A stretch of DNA of 43,654 nt from Peptococcaceae bacterium UBA2264 (lineage in GTDB: Bacteria; Bacillota; Desulfitobacteriia; Desulfitobacteriales; Desulfitobacteriaceae). The notes under the pieces were generated by a model, which had not been told where the DNA came from, ran no database searches, and was given only the letters and a program-made list of their open reading frames with translations. Shown piece after piece: positions 32,773 to 41,195 of the stretch (positions are counted from its first letter, which is position 1; each line of letters opens with the position of its first letter). Position numbers and translations under genes: made by a program. Location of the stretch: assembly GCA_002347475.1 (NCBI GenBank), contig DDXI01000062.1, positions 1 to 43,654 on the forward strand. The letters run 5' to 3'.

Positions 32773-34041
32773 TTATTCATTATTTTTCAGGCAGTCAAGA
32801 ACCTCTTCGGTATTATTAACAAAAAGGACGCCTTGTTCCTTAAACCGTTCCAGAATGCCGACTGCTTTCCCGCCGGTAAAATCTCTTTCTTCAACTTTAT
32901 CTCCAAAAACGATCCCCGGAATTCCTTGGGCAATAGCATCTGCCATAGCTTCCAGGTTGCGTAAATTTCCTTCTCCAAAAGAAATAGGTGGTAAGACAAT
33001 CCACTTCGACTCATGCATAAGTTTAAGATGTTCTTGGTATGTTTCATCACTGATACTTGAAAAAGGCGGATTTTCAATAACCGGTATATCGGAAAAGTGT
33101 GCAAAATTGTAACCACTGTCTTCTCTGCTTACAGGTCCCAGGGATAAAGAGTATCCTTTTTCCCAAAGCGCTTCCAAAACCGGCAAAGCCTCTTGGCCGC
33201 CACCAATGACGTGAACTCTTTTTTCTCTGCCTCTCCCCTTTTTTTGCAGGGGACTCATGCTGTCTTTACCAACACTGACTTGCAGGCGCCCGTGAAGGGG
33301 ATGACGAAAAATGGAAGCCTGCACTCCATAAGAGGCCAAAATATTCTCTTCTGTCAGAACTTCATCAGCACTGCCAAAGGCCAGTACCTTGCCATCGGCT
33401 AAGAGTATAAACTGCCGGAAAAACAAGGTAGCCAGGTTTAAATCATGAATTGCCGCAATGACTGTTACTCCTTTTTCCCGGTTCAGTCTTTGAACTATAT
33501 CCAGCAACTCCCACTGGTAACCAATATCCAAATTGGCCGTTGGCTCATCCAGCAGAAGGAGTTCAGGTTCCTGGCAGAGGGCTCTGGCAAAAACCATGCG
33601 CTGTCTTTCTCCGCCGCTTAATGTGGCAGCAGAGCGGTGCCTCAGCGGCAATATGCCGGTGATTTCCATAGCGGTATGCACAATCGCCTCATGATTGATT
33701 TTATTCTTGCGAGAACCTTTATAGTACGGAAATCTGCCCATCCGGATGACTTCTTCCACCGTAAAGTCAAAATCTACCCCCGTATCCTGAGGAACTACTG
33801 CTAACTGGCGAGCTAATTCCCCGGCAGTCAGACTGCCGGCTTCGCGGCCGTTAAAAAAGACAGTTCCTTTGGTGGGCTCCAGAGCTTTGCTGATACAGCG
33901 CAGAAGAGTGGATTTTCCGGCTCCGTTGGGTCCCAAAAGAGCCACCATCTCTCCCCCCTGCAATTCGAAATTAATACCGTCCAGGATCGCTGCAGAATCA
34001 TATTCGATGCTCAGTCCATGAACCTTCAAGTTTAAACTCAT
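32773..34041 (-). CDS. BtuD/FecE-type ABC transporter ATPase with an extra C-terminal domain
   Basis: 422 residues. Residues about 1-255 are a standard iron-siderophore/cobalamin ATPase: Walker A LLGPNGAGKSTLLRCI, Q-loop VVPQDTG, signature LSGGERQRMVFARAL, Walker B LLLDEPTANLDIG, and the His switch AAIHDLN. Residues about 265-422 are an added domain: RVHVIGGGQEALPVLEALW, LSLGPVSREDSGYN, KWIVLPPISFGEGNLRNLE, IPGIVFGDKVEERDF. It has a Rossmann-like glycine motif but no named family to my knowledge. The gene follows the permease by nine bases. Cobalamin or corrinoid is the likely substrate given the BtuF type, but iron chelates are possible. Confidence 0.88.
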   Translation of the reverse strand: MSLNLKVHGLSIEYDSAAILDGINFELQGGEMVALLGPNGAGKSTLLRCISKALEPTKGTVFFNGREAGSLTAGELARQLAVVPQDTGVDFDFTVEEVIRMGRFPYYKGSRKNKINHEAIVHTAMEITGILPLRHRSAATLSGGERQRMVFARALCQEPELLLLDEPTANLDIGYQWELLDIVQRLNREKGVTVIAAIHDLNLATLFFRQFILLADGKVLAFGSADEVLTEENILASYGVQASIFRHPLHGRLQVSVGKDSMSPLQKKGRGREKRVHVIGGGQEALPVLEALWEKGYSLSLGPVSREDSGYNFAHFSDIPVIENPPFSSISDETYQEHLKLMHESKWIVLPPISFGEGNLRNLEAMADAIAQGIPGIVFGDKVEERDFTGGKAVGILERFKEQGVLFVNNTEEVLDCLKNNE

Positions 34042-34050
34042 TTGTATCTC

Positions 34051-35136
34051 CTAACCACCTGTATTGAAGTAGCGCAGTTTTTTCCTTTTCTTCAAAAGAT
34101 AAATAAACATTGGAGCTCCGACCATCGATGTAATAATACCTACCGGAAGCTCTGCCGGAGCAATAATATTGCGGGCCAATGTGTCAGCAGCAATCAGAAG
34201 AATTGCCCCCAGCAGGGCTGAGGCTGGAAGCAAAACGCGGTGGTCGGGACCTACTGCTATTCGTATTAAATGAGGAACGACTAATCCGACAAAGCCAATA
34301 ATTCCAGAGGTAGACACAGCTGCTGCCACAAGCAGTGAAGCTGCTGCCAATATTATTATCTTTACCCTTTCAGTATTGACTCCTAAATGCCGCGCTGTTT
34401 CTTCACCCAGGAGCAAAACATTTAACTCTCTGGCATAATAATAGATACAGCAGAAACCGATTAAAGCATAGGGTAACATCGCTACTACCCTGGACCAGTT
34501 GGCTCCGCTGACCCCACCCATCATCCAAAAAACGACCTGGTGCAAATTTTCTCCGGCAAAATAAGTTAGCAGGGATACTATAGCCGAAAGGAAAGCACTG
34601 ACAGCGATACCTGACAAGAGCAAGGTCATCACAGGCACAAATTTCCCGACACGGGACATATAATAAACCAGAGCAATCGTTGATGTCCCACCGATAAAAG
34701 CAAAAAGAGGAACCGCTGTAAACCCGGCAAAAAGCAGGGTGCCTCCTGTCAGCATGGCCGCTACAGCACCCAGGGCAGCACCGGAAGAAACACCCAAAAC
34801 GTATGGATCAGCCATGGGGTTCCGAAAAAGGCCCTGATAAACCGCTCCGGCCAGGGATAAGGAAGCCCCGACAATGGCTGCCTGGATAACCCGGGGCAGC
34901 CGCAGCTGCAAAATTATGCCCCGCTGAACTTCGGTTACTTCAACTCCCTTAAATAAGCCGTTCAGGCCTGTAAAGGGTGAGAGCAATACAGCCAGGGCTG
35001 ATTTTAAAGGGATTGAAGCAGCTCCCAGGACAATTGCTGCAAAGACTGTCGCCAATAATAACAGGATTAAGGATAAAAAGAGTGTTCCTCTTCTTATCCT
35101 TGCTATTTTTTTCTTTCCCGATCCTTTGAGCGGCAT
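34051..35136 (-). CDS. FecCD/BtuC-family ABC transporter permease
   Basis: 361 residues with a basic N-terminus and about ten membrane segments. Family motifs are LPRVIQAAIVGASLSLAGAV, FRNPMADPYVLGVSSGAALG, GIAVSAFLSAIVSLLTYFA, GVNTERVKI and GIIGFVGLVVPHLIRIAVG, the last preceding the ATPase-coupling loop. It pairs with the ATPase nine bases downstream and the binding protein 18 bases upstream. A weak GAGG precedes ATG 35136. Standard and intact. Confidence 0.93.
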   Translation of the reverse strand: MPLKGSGKKKIARIRRGTLFLSLILLLLATVFAAIVLGAASIPLKSALAVLLSPFTGLNGLFKGVEVTEVQRGIILQLRLPRVIQAAIVGASLSLAGAVYQGLFRNPMADPYVLGVSSGAALGAVAAMLTGGTLLFAGFTAVPLFAFIGGTSTIALVYYMSRVGKFVPVMTLLLSGIAVSAFLSAIVSLLTYFAGENLHQVVFWMMGGVSGANWSRVVAMLPYALIGFCCIYYYARELNVLLLGEETARHLGVNTERVKIIILAAASLLVAAAVSTSGIIGFVGLVVPHLIRIAVGPDHRVLLPASALLGAILLIAADTLARNIIAPAELPVGIITSMVGAPMFIYLLKKRKKLRYFNTGG

Positions 35137-35154
35137 AATCCTCGACAGCTCCTA

Positions 35155-36087
35155 TCACCCATTATCCTTGGGGAACATTTCCGGGTAAAACATGGCAGCC
35201 AATTTTTCCACAGCCTCAATTAAACGAGGACCGGGCCGGGATATGGTATCGGCATTGACGTTGAAGAGTTTATTTTCTTTAACAGCCGTAATGTTATTCC
35301 ACATTGGTCTGGCTGCTATTTCTTTCGGATTAAATCCTTCCGATCCATGACTTCCAGGGTAGAGTATAAACTGGGGATTTCTTTCGATCAGCACTTCCTG
35401 ACTGATCTTTGGGTACCTTTCGGCCAAGTCGGCAAAGATATTTTTTCCTCCGGCAAGAGAGATGACTTCATTGATAACTGAAGCTGAGCCGGCACTCATC
35501 AGAGGATCGGAAGATACCTCATAATAGACTCTGACCCTGTCCTGTTCCTGGATAGAACTCACCTTGGATTCTATCGTTTTCAATCTGTTCTTCAAGTCGG
35601 TTATAAGGGTATCTGCTTCCTGGCTTTTCCCAGCAGCTTTTGCCACCATTGTCATGGCTTCAAAGACCTCATCCATTGACTCGGGAATGAGAACCAAAAC
35701 AGGGATGTTCATTTCTTCCAGCTTCTTGACCTGTTCTTCGTGCTTGTTGCCGGCCAAGACCAGATCCGGTTCCAGGGCCAGAACTGCTTCCATGTTAGGT
35801 TTGGAAAATCCGCCGATTTTTGCTACTTCCAAGGCTTCCTCCGGATAATTGCAATAATCGGTAACCCCAACCATTCTGTCACCCAGGCCAAGAGCAAAAG
35901 CGATTTCAGTATTACTGGGGGAAAGGGAAATAATCCTTTGCGGGTCAGTTGAAATAATAACTTCCCTTTCCATGTGATCAGTAATAACTGCAAAGTTTTT
36001 CCCTTCGGATTCCTTTGCGGCCCCGCAACCCGCAGCAAAAATTAATACAACCAGCAGCACAAGACATAATTTGAAAATTTTTCTCAT
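35155..36087 (-). CDS. BtuF-like substrate-binding lipoprotein
   Basis: 310 residues. A lipoprotein signal peptide (MRKIFKLCLVLLVVLIFAAG, then Cys21) gives membrane anchoring. The mature part is a periplasmic-binding-protein class III fold: PQRIISLSPSNTEIAFALG, GVTDYCNYPEEA, ALEPDLVLAG, and a C-terminal SRPGPRLIEAVEKLAAMF. The SPSNTEI/NYPEEA features favour the BtuF (cobalamin) group over siderophore proteins. The start is ATG 36087 with GGGAGA upstream; the frame stays open to 36240 without family support. It is the first gene of the uptake operon. Confidence 0.88.
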   Translation of the reverse strand: MRKIFKLCLVLLVVLIFAAGCGAAKESEGKNFAVITDHMEREVIISTDPQRIISLSPSNTEIAFALGLGDRMVGVTDYCNYPEEALEVAKIGGFSKPNMEAVLALEPDLVLAGNKHEEQVKKLEEMNIPVLVLIPESMDEVFEAMTMVAKAAGKSQEADTLITDLKNRLKTIESKVSSIQEQDRVRVYYEVSSDPLMSAGSASVINEVISLAGGKNIFADLAERYPKISQEVLIERNPQFILYPGSHGSEGFNPKEIAARPMWNNITAVKENKLFNVNADTISRPGPRLIEAVEKLAAMFYPEMFPKDNG

Positions 36088-36452
36088 AACACTCTCCCTA
36101 ATTTCTATTTTTTCATAGTCATAGCCCATGCCCATAATATCAGTCCATTGGCAAATTGATCTGTGAACTTGGCAGCGTGCGGACATCGACTGATGTTTCA
36201 GCAATTGTAAAGGCGGCAGTCGGGTCCGCTGAAGCAGCATATTGTACCTGAGTAACCGTTATCTAGTTTACCACAACCTCGTTACAGCTGCCAGTAGCAT
36301 TTATTTGAAAAAAAAGCATCGCCTGAAGCGATGCCTGATTTACTCTAAAACAGAAAAATTATTGTATAAATTATTGGGTAATGTCTTGTATTTGAAAAAA
36401 GAGATGATCAAATAATCGGATGTTCTTACTTACTTAAGCTGAGTTGACAATA
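36088..36452. other. Leader region of the uptake operon with a possible gene remnant
   Basis: 365 bases. The minus-strand frame from 36270 to 36139 encodes a protein-like 40-residue tail (with TVTQVQYAASADPTAAFT and RTLPSSQINLPMD) that begins right after a stop, so it may be the C-terminal stub of a lost exported protein. A weak promoter (CTGGCA, 18 bases, TAAACT, about 36271-36300) precedes it. The terminator of the M15 gene is at 36308-36334. I looked for a cobalamin riboswitch and found no B12 box. Confidence 0.4.
36308..36334 (-). terminator. Rho-independent terminator after the M15 peptidase gene
   Basis: On the minus strand GCATCGC, 5-base loop, GCGATGC, then eight T residues. Perfect 7-base stem, about 120 bases after the stop codon at 36453. 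Confidence 0.85.
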
Positions 36453-37277
36453 TTACCTGCCCAAATATGAAAAGTGCATATAATCATTAGACGATCTCCA
36501 AGCGTTTCCGCCCCATGTAAACCCATGCTTGTTAAATGCTGTCACAACATCTCCTGTCAGAGGTATGGAATAAGGACTCTTCCCCGGATCCCAGAATGAA
36601 CCTGCAACGATCACGCCGCTGCTGGTTATCATATAATTTTCATTCCAGTTAATATCAATTGCCAGGCCCCACCTGTGCTCCGAGGTATTTTCTGGCCGCC
36701 AAGCGTAGCCGCCCACACATTTAATCGGAAATTTCTCCGGGCCTTCAAATATTTCCTGGAAGATTGCCTTAACCTCATCTGCAACCGCCTTGTTTACTGT
36801 TAAGGTGCGTTTAGCAGCGTATTTTTCTCCGCTTGCTTGCAGCTGCCATACATCGATTGTAATGCTGACCATATTTGCTGCCGCTTCAGCAGCGCTTTGA
36901 TATACACTATTTTCCACACTTCCAAAGACTAAGGCATACTTTTCTTTTGTGTAACCTAATTTATGTAAAGGATCGATTGTTTCCAGTGGTAATACTTTCT
37001 GAAATCCATCGCTGACAGCAACATTATATCCGCTGTTTTCAGAAACTCGATTTACTTGGCTGACAGCAACATTATCATTGCTGCTTACAGTATTTTGATC
37101 TCCCTGGCGGGCAATAGCATGATACCAGATAGTGTGATGCATAGTGAAATGTATATCCTGACTATTCTTCGCCCAATAATTATTCTCTGTATTTGCCATA
37201 GCCTGGAACGGCAATGCACAAATAAGCACGGACATAGCAGCCAATGTTACAGTTCCATTCAACAACCATGTTTTCAA
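36453..37277 (-). CDS. Exported M15-family peptidase (D-Ala-D-Ala carboxypeptidase-like)
   Basis: 274 residues. A Sec signal peptide (about 1-29, ending PFQAMA before NTENN) sends it outside. The C-terminal zinc peptidase domain (about 170-274) shows GGYAWRPENTSEHRWGLAID with the zinc ligands His and Asp, the catalytic region FTWGG, and DYMHFSYLG with the last zinc His. Such enzymes trim peptidoglycan stem peptides. The middle part (about 30-165) has no known domain; it includes two NVAVS segments. The start is TTG 37277, with GGAGGG six bases upstream. Expression is probably controlled by the riboswitch just upstream. Confidence 0.85.
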   Translation of the reverse strand: MKTWLLNGTVTLAAMSVLICALPFQAMANTENNYWAKNSQDIHFTMHHTIWYHAIARQGDQNTVSSNDNVAVSQVNRVSENSGYNVAVSDGFQKVLPLETIDPLHKLGYTKEKYALVFGSVENSVYQSAAEAAANMVSITIDVWQLQASGEKYAAKRTLTVNKAVADEVKAIFQEIFEGPEKFPIKCVGGYAWRPENTSEHRWGLAIDINWNENYMITSSGVIVAGSFWDPGKSPYSIPLTGDVVTAFNKHGFTWGGNAWRSSNDYMHFSYLGR

Positions 37278-37319
37278 TACTATCCCTCCAATTTTTTTGT
37301 ATTTTTTCCCTGAAAATAC

Positions 37320-37367
37320 AAAAACAAGCATTTTTGAATCATAAATGAATCATAGATGCCTGTTTTT
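37320..37367 (-). terminator. Riboswitch expression platform: terminator with competing antiterminator
   Basis: On the minus strand, arm 37356-37367 pairs with 37320-37331 (12 bases, one G-U), followed by a U-rich GTATTTTC: a terminator. A competing hairpin pairs 37370-37377 with 37351-37358 (eight perfect bases) using part of the same upstream arm and the aptamer 3' edge. The two cannot form together, as in a transcriptional riboswitch. Confidence 0.6.
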
Positions 37368-37377
37368 CTCATCTATG

Positions 37378-37460
37378 TTTCGGCAGTCTGGCAATCCTGG
37401 CAAAATTGCTTTAGATCCATGACTTTGCGGCCCAGCCTTTCGGCAGGTGTGCTATTATCG
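37378..37460 (-). promoter_or_regulatory. Cyclic di-GMP-I (GEMM-I) riboswitch aptamer
   Basis: The minus strand from 37459 matches the GEMM-I consensus in order: GATAATAGCACACC, a CCTGCC-GAAA-GGCTGG hairpin with GNRA tetraloop, GGGCCGCAAAGTC (consensus GGGACGCAAAGCC), GATCTAAAGC (consensus GNCUAA), and GCCAGGATTGCCAG then CTGCCGAAAC (tetraloop receptor and P1 strand). The ligand is the second messenger c-di-GMP. It is followed by a terminator/antiterminator pair and then the M15 peptidase start about 100 bases on. I identified it by eye; a covariance search would settle it. Confidence 0.85.
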
Positions 37461-37500
37461 ACAAATATCTTATTAACTTCGCTGTTCTTCACCCATATTT

Positions 37501-37529
37501 ATCATATATTTTCCGAACATATACAGCAA
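37501..37529 (-). promoter_or_regulatory. Sigma-A promoter driving the riboswitch and M15 peptidase
   Basis: TTGCTG (37524-37529), 17 bases, TATGAT (37501-37506) on the minus strand. The predicted RNA start, near 37494, is about 35 bases before the aptamer. Confidence 0.6.
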
Positions 37530-37596
37530 GTCACAATTAGAATCTCGAGATCCCATTTTCTTTGTGACTAAAGTACCAGCTCAGTAAATCTACTCG

Positions 37597-37655
37597 TTTT
37601 TCAGGTTAAAAACAGAGGAAAATCTTGTTTCTTCGCTCTGTTTTATAACTGAAAA
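37597..37655 (-). terminator. Long hairpin downstream of the CWB2 gene
   Basis: Arms 37597-37616 and 37636-37655 pair over about 20 bases with a few mismatches; the inner nine (AAAACAGAG/CTCTGTTTT) are perfect. It begins 10 bases after the stop codon. The downstream arm ends CTGAAAA rather than in a T-run, but the inner stem followed by TTTTTAA works as a terminator. Confidence 0.6.
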
Positions 37656-37664
37656 TAATTTAGC

Positions 37665-38861
37665 TTACGGTTCACTCACTTCCTTTGGAACTCCCGGGCT
37701 GTTAAGAATACTCTGAACCTGACTGCCAACTTTATAACTGACTGCTCCAGGCCCTCCGAAAATAATAACTTTGGGATAGACGATCGGATCTAAGGTTATT
37801 GATTTGTCGTCAGCGCTGGTGCTCGCTAATTTTGCATAATATGCCATATGATTCAAGACATGGATTGTTTCTGCCGGCAGCTCATCAGGTTTTGTCAGTA
37901 AAATATAACCAGGATAATATCCTGCATACCGGCCACTGGCATAAACAGCTCCGGTAAGTGCATCGGGATAATCCTCACCCGTAGCCAGATAAATTACCGG
38001 CGAAGGGCAAACAGAAACTGTAAGATGAGCCCACAAGGAATTGCTGGCATAGCGGTTCAATTCGTTTGTATGAAAGATCTGATTCCCAAGAAGATTGAAC
38101 AAATGGGCATCAGGGTAATTGTCTCTGATGTTTCGTCCGGCAATTGTATTTGTGATCTCTCCAAAAACGTCGACAGCGCAATCTTCGGAAACTGCTTTAT
38201 CCAGGTATTGCTTTTGTTCCGCAGTTAATCCTGTTGGAGAAACCAGCAGAATAGGAGCTCTGTTTGCAGCACTCAATGTTGCTACACTCATTGCATCATA
38301 AAAGTTTACACTACTGACAAGGGTAACCAGGTATGGTTTGCTGCTCAAAGCTTTGGCAATAATTAAGGATGTTTCATTGCGGTCCTTGCCACCGTACTGA
38401 TAAATGTTTTCTGAAGAAAACCCCATTTTAAGCAGTTGCTTTTTAAACGACTCTGGAATTACACCAGTTCCACCCAAAAGGATTATTTTACCGGATTTTC
38501 GCACATGAGATTCAAGATAGTTCCAGGTTGTCTGGCTGTCTTCCGAAGTTTTATTAAGCAAAAGAATCGGCGCTTTTAATGATTTTGCCAGGGGTGCTCC
38601 TGATAAAGCATCCGGATAGTTATTTCCTGAAGCTAAAACAACATTATCAAATTTGTCACCCGAACCCAAATTCAAATTAATTTGGGCTGCTAAAGCATCA
38701 GCAATCTTTGTGGCGGTTACATAACGGTCCTGGCCATATAGTCGGGTGACCTCAGTAGATTCAGGAGTGGCTATTGCTGTACTGACAAAGGACGTGGTTA
38801 ACAGCAGTACGACTAAAGTCAATATCAAGGTCAACAAGGTCAATTTAGCAGAGATTTTCAT
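37665..38861 (-). CDS. Secreted protein with cell wall-binding repeat 2 (CWB2) domains
   Basis: 398 residues. Signal peptide (about 1-33, MKISAKLTLLTLILTLVVLL), then three CWB2 (Pfam PF04122-type) modules over about 40-390. The first is the clearest: TRLYGQDRYVTATKIADAL, VVLASGNNYPDALSGAPLA, APILLLNKTS, KIILLGGTGVIPESF. The second has QYGGKDRNETSLIIAKAL; the third NELNRYASNSLWAHL and VIIFGGPGAVS. CWB2 modules anchor proteins to anionic wall polymers; no catalytic domain is present, so the protein is all anchor. ATG 38861 has AGGGGGAG upstream. It lies upstream of the riboswitch-controlled wall peptidase but has its own terminator. Confidence 0.88.
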   Translation of the reverse strand: MKISAKLTLLTLILTLVVLLLTTSFVSTAIATPESTEVTRLYGQDRYVTATKIADALAAQINLNLGSGDKFDNVVLASGNNYPDALSGAPLAKSLKAPILLLNKTSEDSQTTWNYLESHVRKSGKIILLGGTGVIPESFKKQLLKMGFSSENIYQYGGKDRNETSLIIAKALSSKPYLVTLVSSVNFYDAMSVATLSAANRAPILLVSPTGLTAEQKQYLDKAVSEDCAVDVFGEITNTIAGRNIRDNYPDAHLFNLLGNQIFHTNELNRYASNSLWAHLTVSVCPSPVIYLATGEDYPDALTGAVYASGRYAGYYPGYILLTKPDELPAETIHVLNHMAYYAKLASTSADDKSITLDPIVYPKVIIFGGPGAVSYKVGSQVQSILNSPGVPKEVSEP

Positions 38862-38955
38862 TTTTCTCCCCCTATTCTTCTTCACCCAGCCTGCAAGGTG
38901 CTAAATATTACCTAAAAATAAAAAACGACCTTTTGAGAAAGAATATCCAGCAAAT

Positions 38956-38979
38956 AAAATCTTACCATAATAAGATTTT
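38956..38979 (-). terminator. Weak hairpin after the metallo-hydrolase gene
   Basis: AAAATCTTA (38956-38964) pairs perfectly with TAAGATTTT (38971-38979) around a 6-base loop, about 55 bases after the stop at 39035. A+T-rich stem and short T-run, so it may be a weak terminator. Confidence 0.4.
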
Positions 38980-39034
38980 GTTTCATAGAAAATAGGACGC
39001 TCCTTGCTGAACCTTTCAGAGTTAAGCTGGTAAA

Positions 39035-39733
39035 TTAGAGAATGATCTCCTGCCCCCTATGGGTAAGTTCAATAACCTGAGTAGGGGAAGCCTTCATTGT
39101 AACTCTAAATTGCTCGATTGACTCGTAATCATCCCAAAAGTGTATGGGTATAAGATAACGGGGTTTGATTTCATTGATAAAGTATTCTGCCCCCAAACCA
39201 TAATTTTGCTTCAGGCGCGGATCAACCGGAAAAAAAGCAATGTCTATCTGTTGACCTTTAATTTTTGCTATTTCTTCCTTGAAGCATTTCTCTGCTTTTT
39301 CTATTTCCGCTGGGATGTCATCCGGCCAGGACCACCAATTCAGATCTCCGGCGTGAAACATGTTTATCCCCTCGCATTGGACTAAAAATGCTACCCCCTC
39401 GTCAGTGGAACTATATGCTTTCACTTTGATATCATTAATCAGTTTTTCCTCATAAGGAGAAATACAGGTAATGTTGCTTTTTGCCTGAGAAATACCAGTC
39501 TCACCACAAATATCATAACTCAAAATATATTGGATATGCGGCCGCATTTTCTGCCAATCGAAAATTTCAGGGTTGTAATGGTCAGCATGAATATGGGAAG
39601 AAAATATATAAATTTTTTTATCATTCAAATCGACCTTTCCCTGATAATAATCAAAGATCAACAAGTGCTTATCTGTCTCTGCTATAAAGCAGCTGTGATT
39701 CAAAAATTTAATGCTAACATGTAAATTTTCCAT
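39035..39733 (-). CDS. MBL-fold metallo-hydrolase (UlaG/RomA-like)
   Basis: 232 residues. Metallo-beta-lactamase fold with FLNHSCFIAETDKHLLIFD at the N-terminus, the metal motif SSHIHADHYNPEIF (HxHxDH, about 47-60), MFHAGDLNWW (third ligand set) and IPIHFWDD near the end. Members hydrolyse varied small molecules or lactones, so the substrate cannot be assigned. Cytosolic, no signal. GGGGTGA precedes ATG 39733. Single gene between the CWB2 gene and the serpin. Confidence 0.9.
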   Translation of the reverse strand: MENLHVSIKFLNHSCFIAETDKHLLIFDYYQGKVDLNDKKIYIFSSHIHADHYNPEIFDWQKMRPHIQYILSYDICGETGISQAKSNITCISPYEEKLINDIKVKAYSSTDEGVAFLVQCEGINMFHAGDLNWWSWPDDIPAEIEKAEKCFKEEIAKIKGQQIDIAFFPVDPRLKQNYGLGAEYFINEIKPRYLIPIHFWDDYESIEQFRVTMKASPTQVIELTHRGQEIIL

Positions 39734-39920
39734 TGTATCACCCCATTTCTAATCAAAGTCCAAACCCAAATAGCCTAAGCAGTTTTTTACATGCAAAAAT
39801 CCCCTGTCTCCTTATTATCGCGACAACATTGTATCCGAATCCAAAATAACGAATACAAGTTTTTACCAAAGGTATGCTCCCGGTCTGGGAGGCAAATGCT
39901 CTTTTCAGCTCCGACGATGG

Positions 39921-41195
39921 TTATGAGGGATCCTCCATGATGCCGAGGAAAAGGGGCGTGCCGGTCTCAAGATCCATAATACCGTAAAGAAACGGGCGAT
40001 CAAAAGTCAGCTGCTTATCAAACATCGGCATAGCCGTCATGCTTACCTCGACAGAGGTCACGGCCGCAGCTTCGGTGCCTTTCTCGTCGACCCGGACAAA
40101 TGTCTTGTGCTTGACCTCGCTGATGAATAGATCCTTGGTATGCTGTTCATTCATTTGCGAAAAGTCGGCAAGGTTAGGATCAAAGGCAATTTCCAGACCC
40201 AGCTGGATCAGCTCATTGCGCAGACTATCCTCGTAACGCGACTCGAACTTCGGCAGGGCAAGCTCAACTGTAAAATCGGCCTTCTGGGCTATCATCCCGG
40301 CAATATTGTCGAACAGGGAAACCTGTTCCTGCTTGGCCAGCCATTCCCGCGGAGTCATCTGGCTATCCGGCAGCAAAGCAAAGTAAGCATACTGTCCGTC
40401 GTCGTAGGGGAGCACGATCCCGCTGGCATCATGACCTGAGAAATAGTCCATCTTACCGATCCGGTGCAGGAACGCTGTCTCCACAGCTCCGTTCGGCGTA
40501 TTAAAGGTCTGATTACGGGTTTCATTCTGATCAAAAGGTGTCTGCCAGTCGGACTTGAAATAGACGGCATTGATCAGGTACATGACAATATCCGGATTGA
40601 TGGACTCGACAATTTTGTCGATCGTGCCCTGGGTGGCCTCTTTAACCCAATCGTTAATTAGAGCCGGCGCACCTTGATCTTGAAAATCAAGTTTACGCAC
40701 TCCGGCAGCATAATAGTCGGCATTAGTTTGGAGGAAAGGTTTATTGGGCACGAAATTCTGATCATACCAGATGGAATTGGCAATCGCCAGGGTCGTCTTG
40801 CTGCCCGTCGTGGTCAGCAGGGTTATCCAGTCACGGCAGCCTTGGTTGATCATATCGACAGTCAGCCCCTGCTCAGCCAGGACGTTCAGCAGTGCTGTCT
40901 TCGTTTCGCCGTCAGCACCGTTCAGGGTCATAGCCAGGGCCAGATAGACCGAGGCCGGCGAAATCAGGATATTACCCTTATTGTCGGCCGAGGCCTGAAA
41001 CAGGGCCGCCGAGAAACGGCTGATCGCTTTGCGGGTATGCTCATCCGGCTGAGCCGGCGCTGCCGGCCGCTCCGAGGCCTGGACCCCGGCCATCAGGTCG
41101 GCAGCCTGGCCGCTTACATCCGCAGCTGTACATCCGGAAAGGGCTAGGGTCAAACCAAGGAATGCAGTCAGGAAGATTAACAGTTTGCTTTTCAG
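39921..41195 (-). CDS. Serpin-family protease inhibitor, lipoprotein
   Basis: About 424 residues. Lipoprotein signal peptide (KSKLLIFLTAFLGLTLALSG, then Cys), so membrane-anchored outside. The serpin core spans about 45-424: LISPASVYLALAMTLNGA, NSIWYDQNF, INDWVKEATQGTIDKIV, LINAVYFKSDWQTPFD, the breach/hinge DEKGTEAAAVTSVEVSMTA and the C-terminal FDRPFLYGIMD...TPLFLG. The small-residue hinge (GTEAAAVT) is of the inhibitory type; the reactive bond is near the SMTAM stretch. The usual GTG 41204 overlaps the AAGGAGG site, so initiation at CTG 41195, eight bases downstream, is more likely. Base composition is visibly more G+C-rich than its neighbours, suggesting acquisition. Confidence 0.9.
   Translation of the reverse strand: MKSKLLIFLTAFLGLTLALSGCTAADVSGQAADLMAGVQASERPAAPAQPDEHTRKAISRFSAALFQASADNKGNILISPASVYLALAMTLNGADGETKTALLNVLAEQGLTVDMINQGCRDWITLLTTTGSKTTLAIANSIWYDQNFVPNKPFLQTNADYYAAGVRKLDFQDQGAPALINDWVKEATQGTIDKIVESINPDIVMYLINAVYFKSDWQTPFDQNETRNQTFNTPNGAVETAFLHRIGKMDYFSGHDASGIVLPYDDGQYAYFALLPDSQMTPREWLAKQEQVSLFDNIAGMIAQKADFTVELALPKFESRYEDSLRNELIQLGLEIAFDPNLADFSQMNEQHTKDLFISEVKHKTFVRVDEKGTEAAAVTSVEVSMTAMPMFDKQLTFDRPFLYGIMDLETGTPLFLGIMEDPS

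Larger units (their letters stand above)
37278..37664. other. Regulatory interval between the CWB2 gene and the M15 peptidase gene
   Basis: 387 bases fully used by signals on the minus strand: the CWB2 hairpin terminator (37597-37655), a promoter (37501-37529), the c-di-GMP-I aptamer (37378-37460), terminator and antiterminator hairpins (37320-37377), an A+T stem next to the ribosome site (about 37290-37325), and the ribosome site itself. Confidence 0.7.

Noticed and set aside
36088..36300. Cobalamin riboswitch in front of the BtuF-like gene
   Set aside because: No B12 box or GCCACTG core was found on the minus strand in the leader.
38862..39034. Second c-di-GMP riboswitch upstream of the CWB2 gene
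   Set aside because: A short CTTGCAGGCTGGG resembles part of the aptamer, but the GCAAAG core and tetraloop receptor are absent.
40674..41147. 157-codon plus-strand frame inside the serpin gene
   Set aside because: Antisense shadow favoured by the higher G+C content of the serpin gene; no ribosome site or domain.
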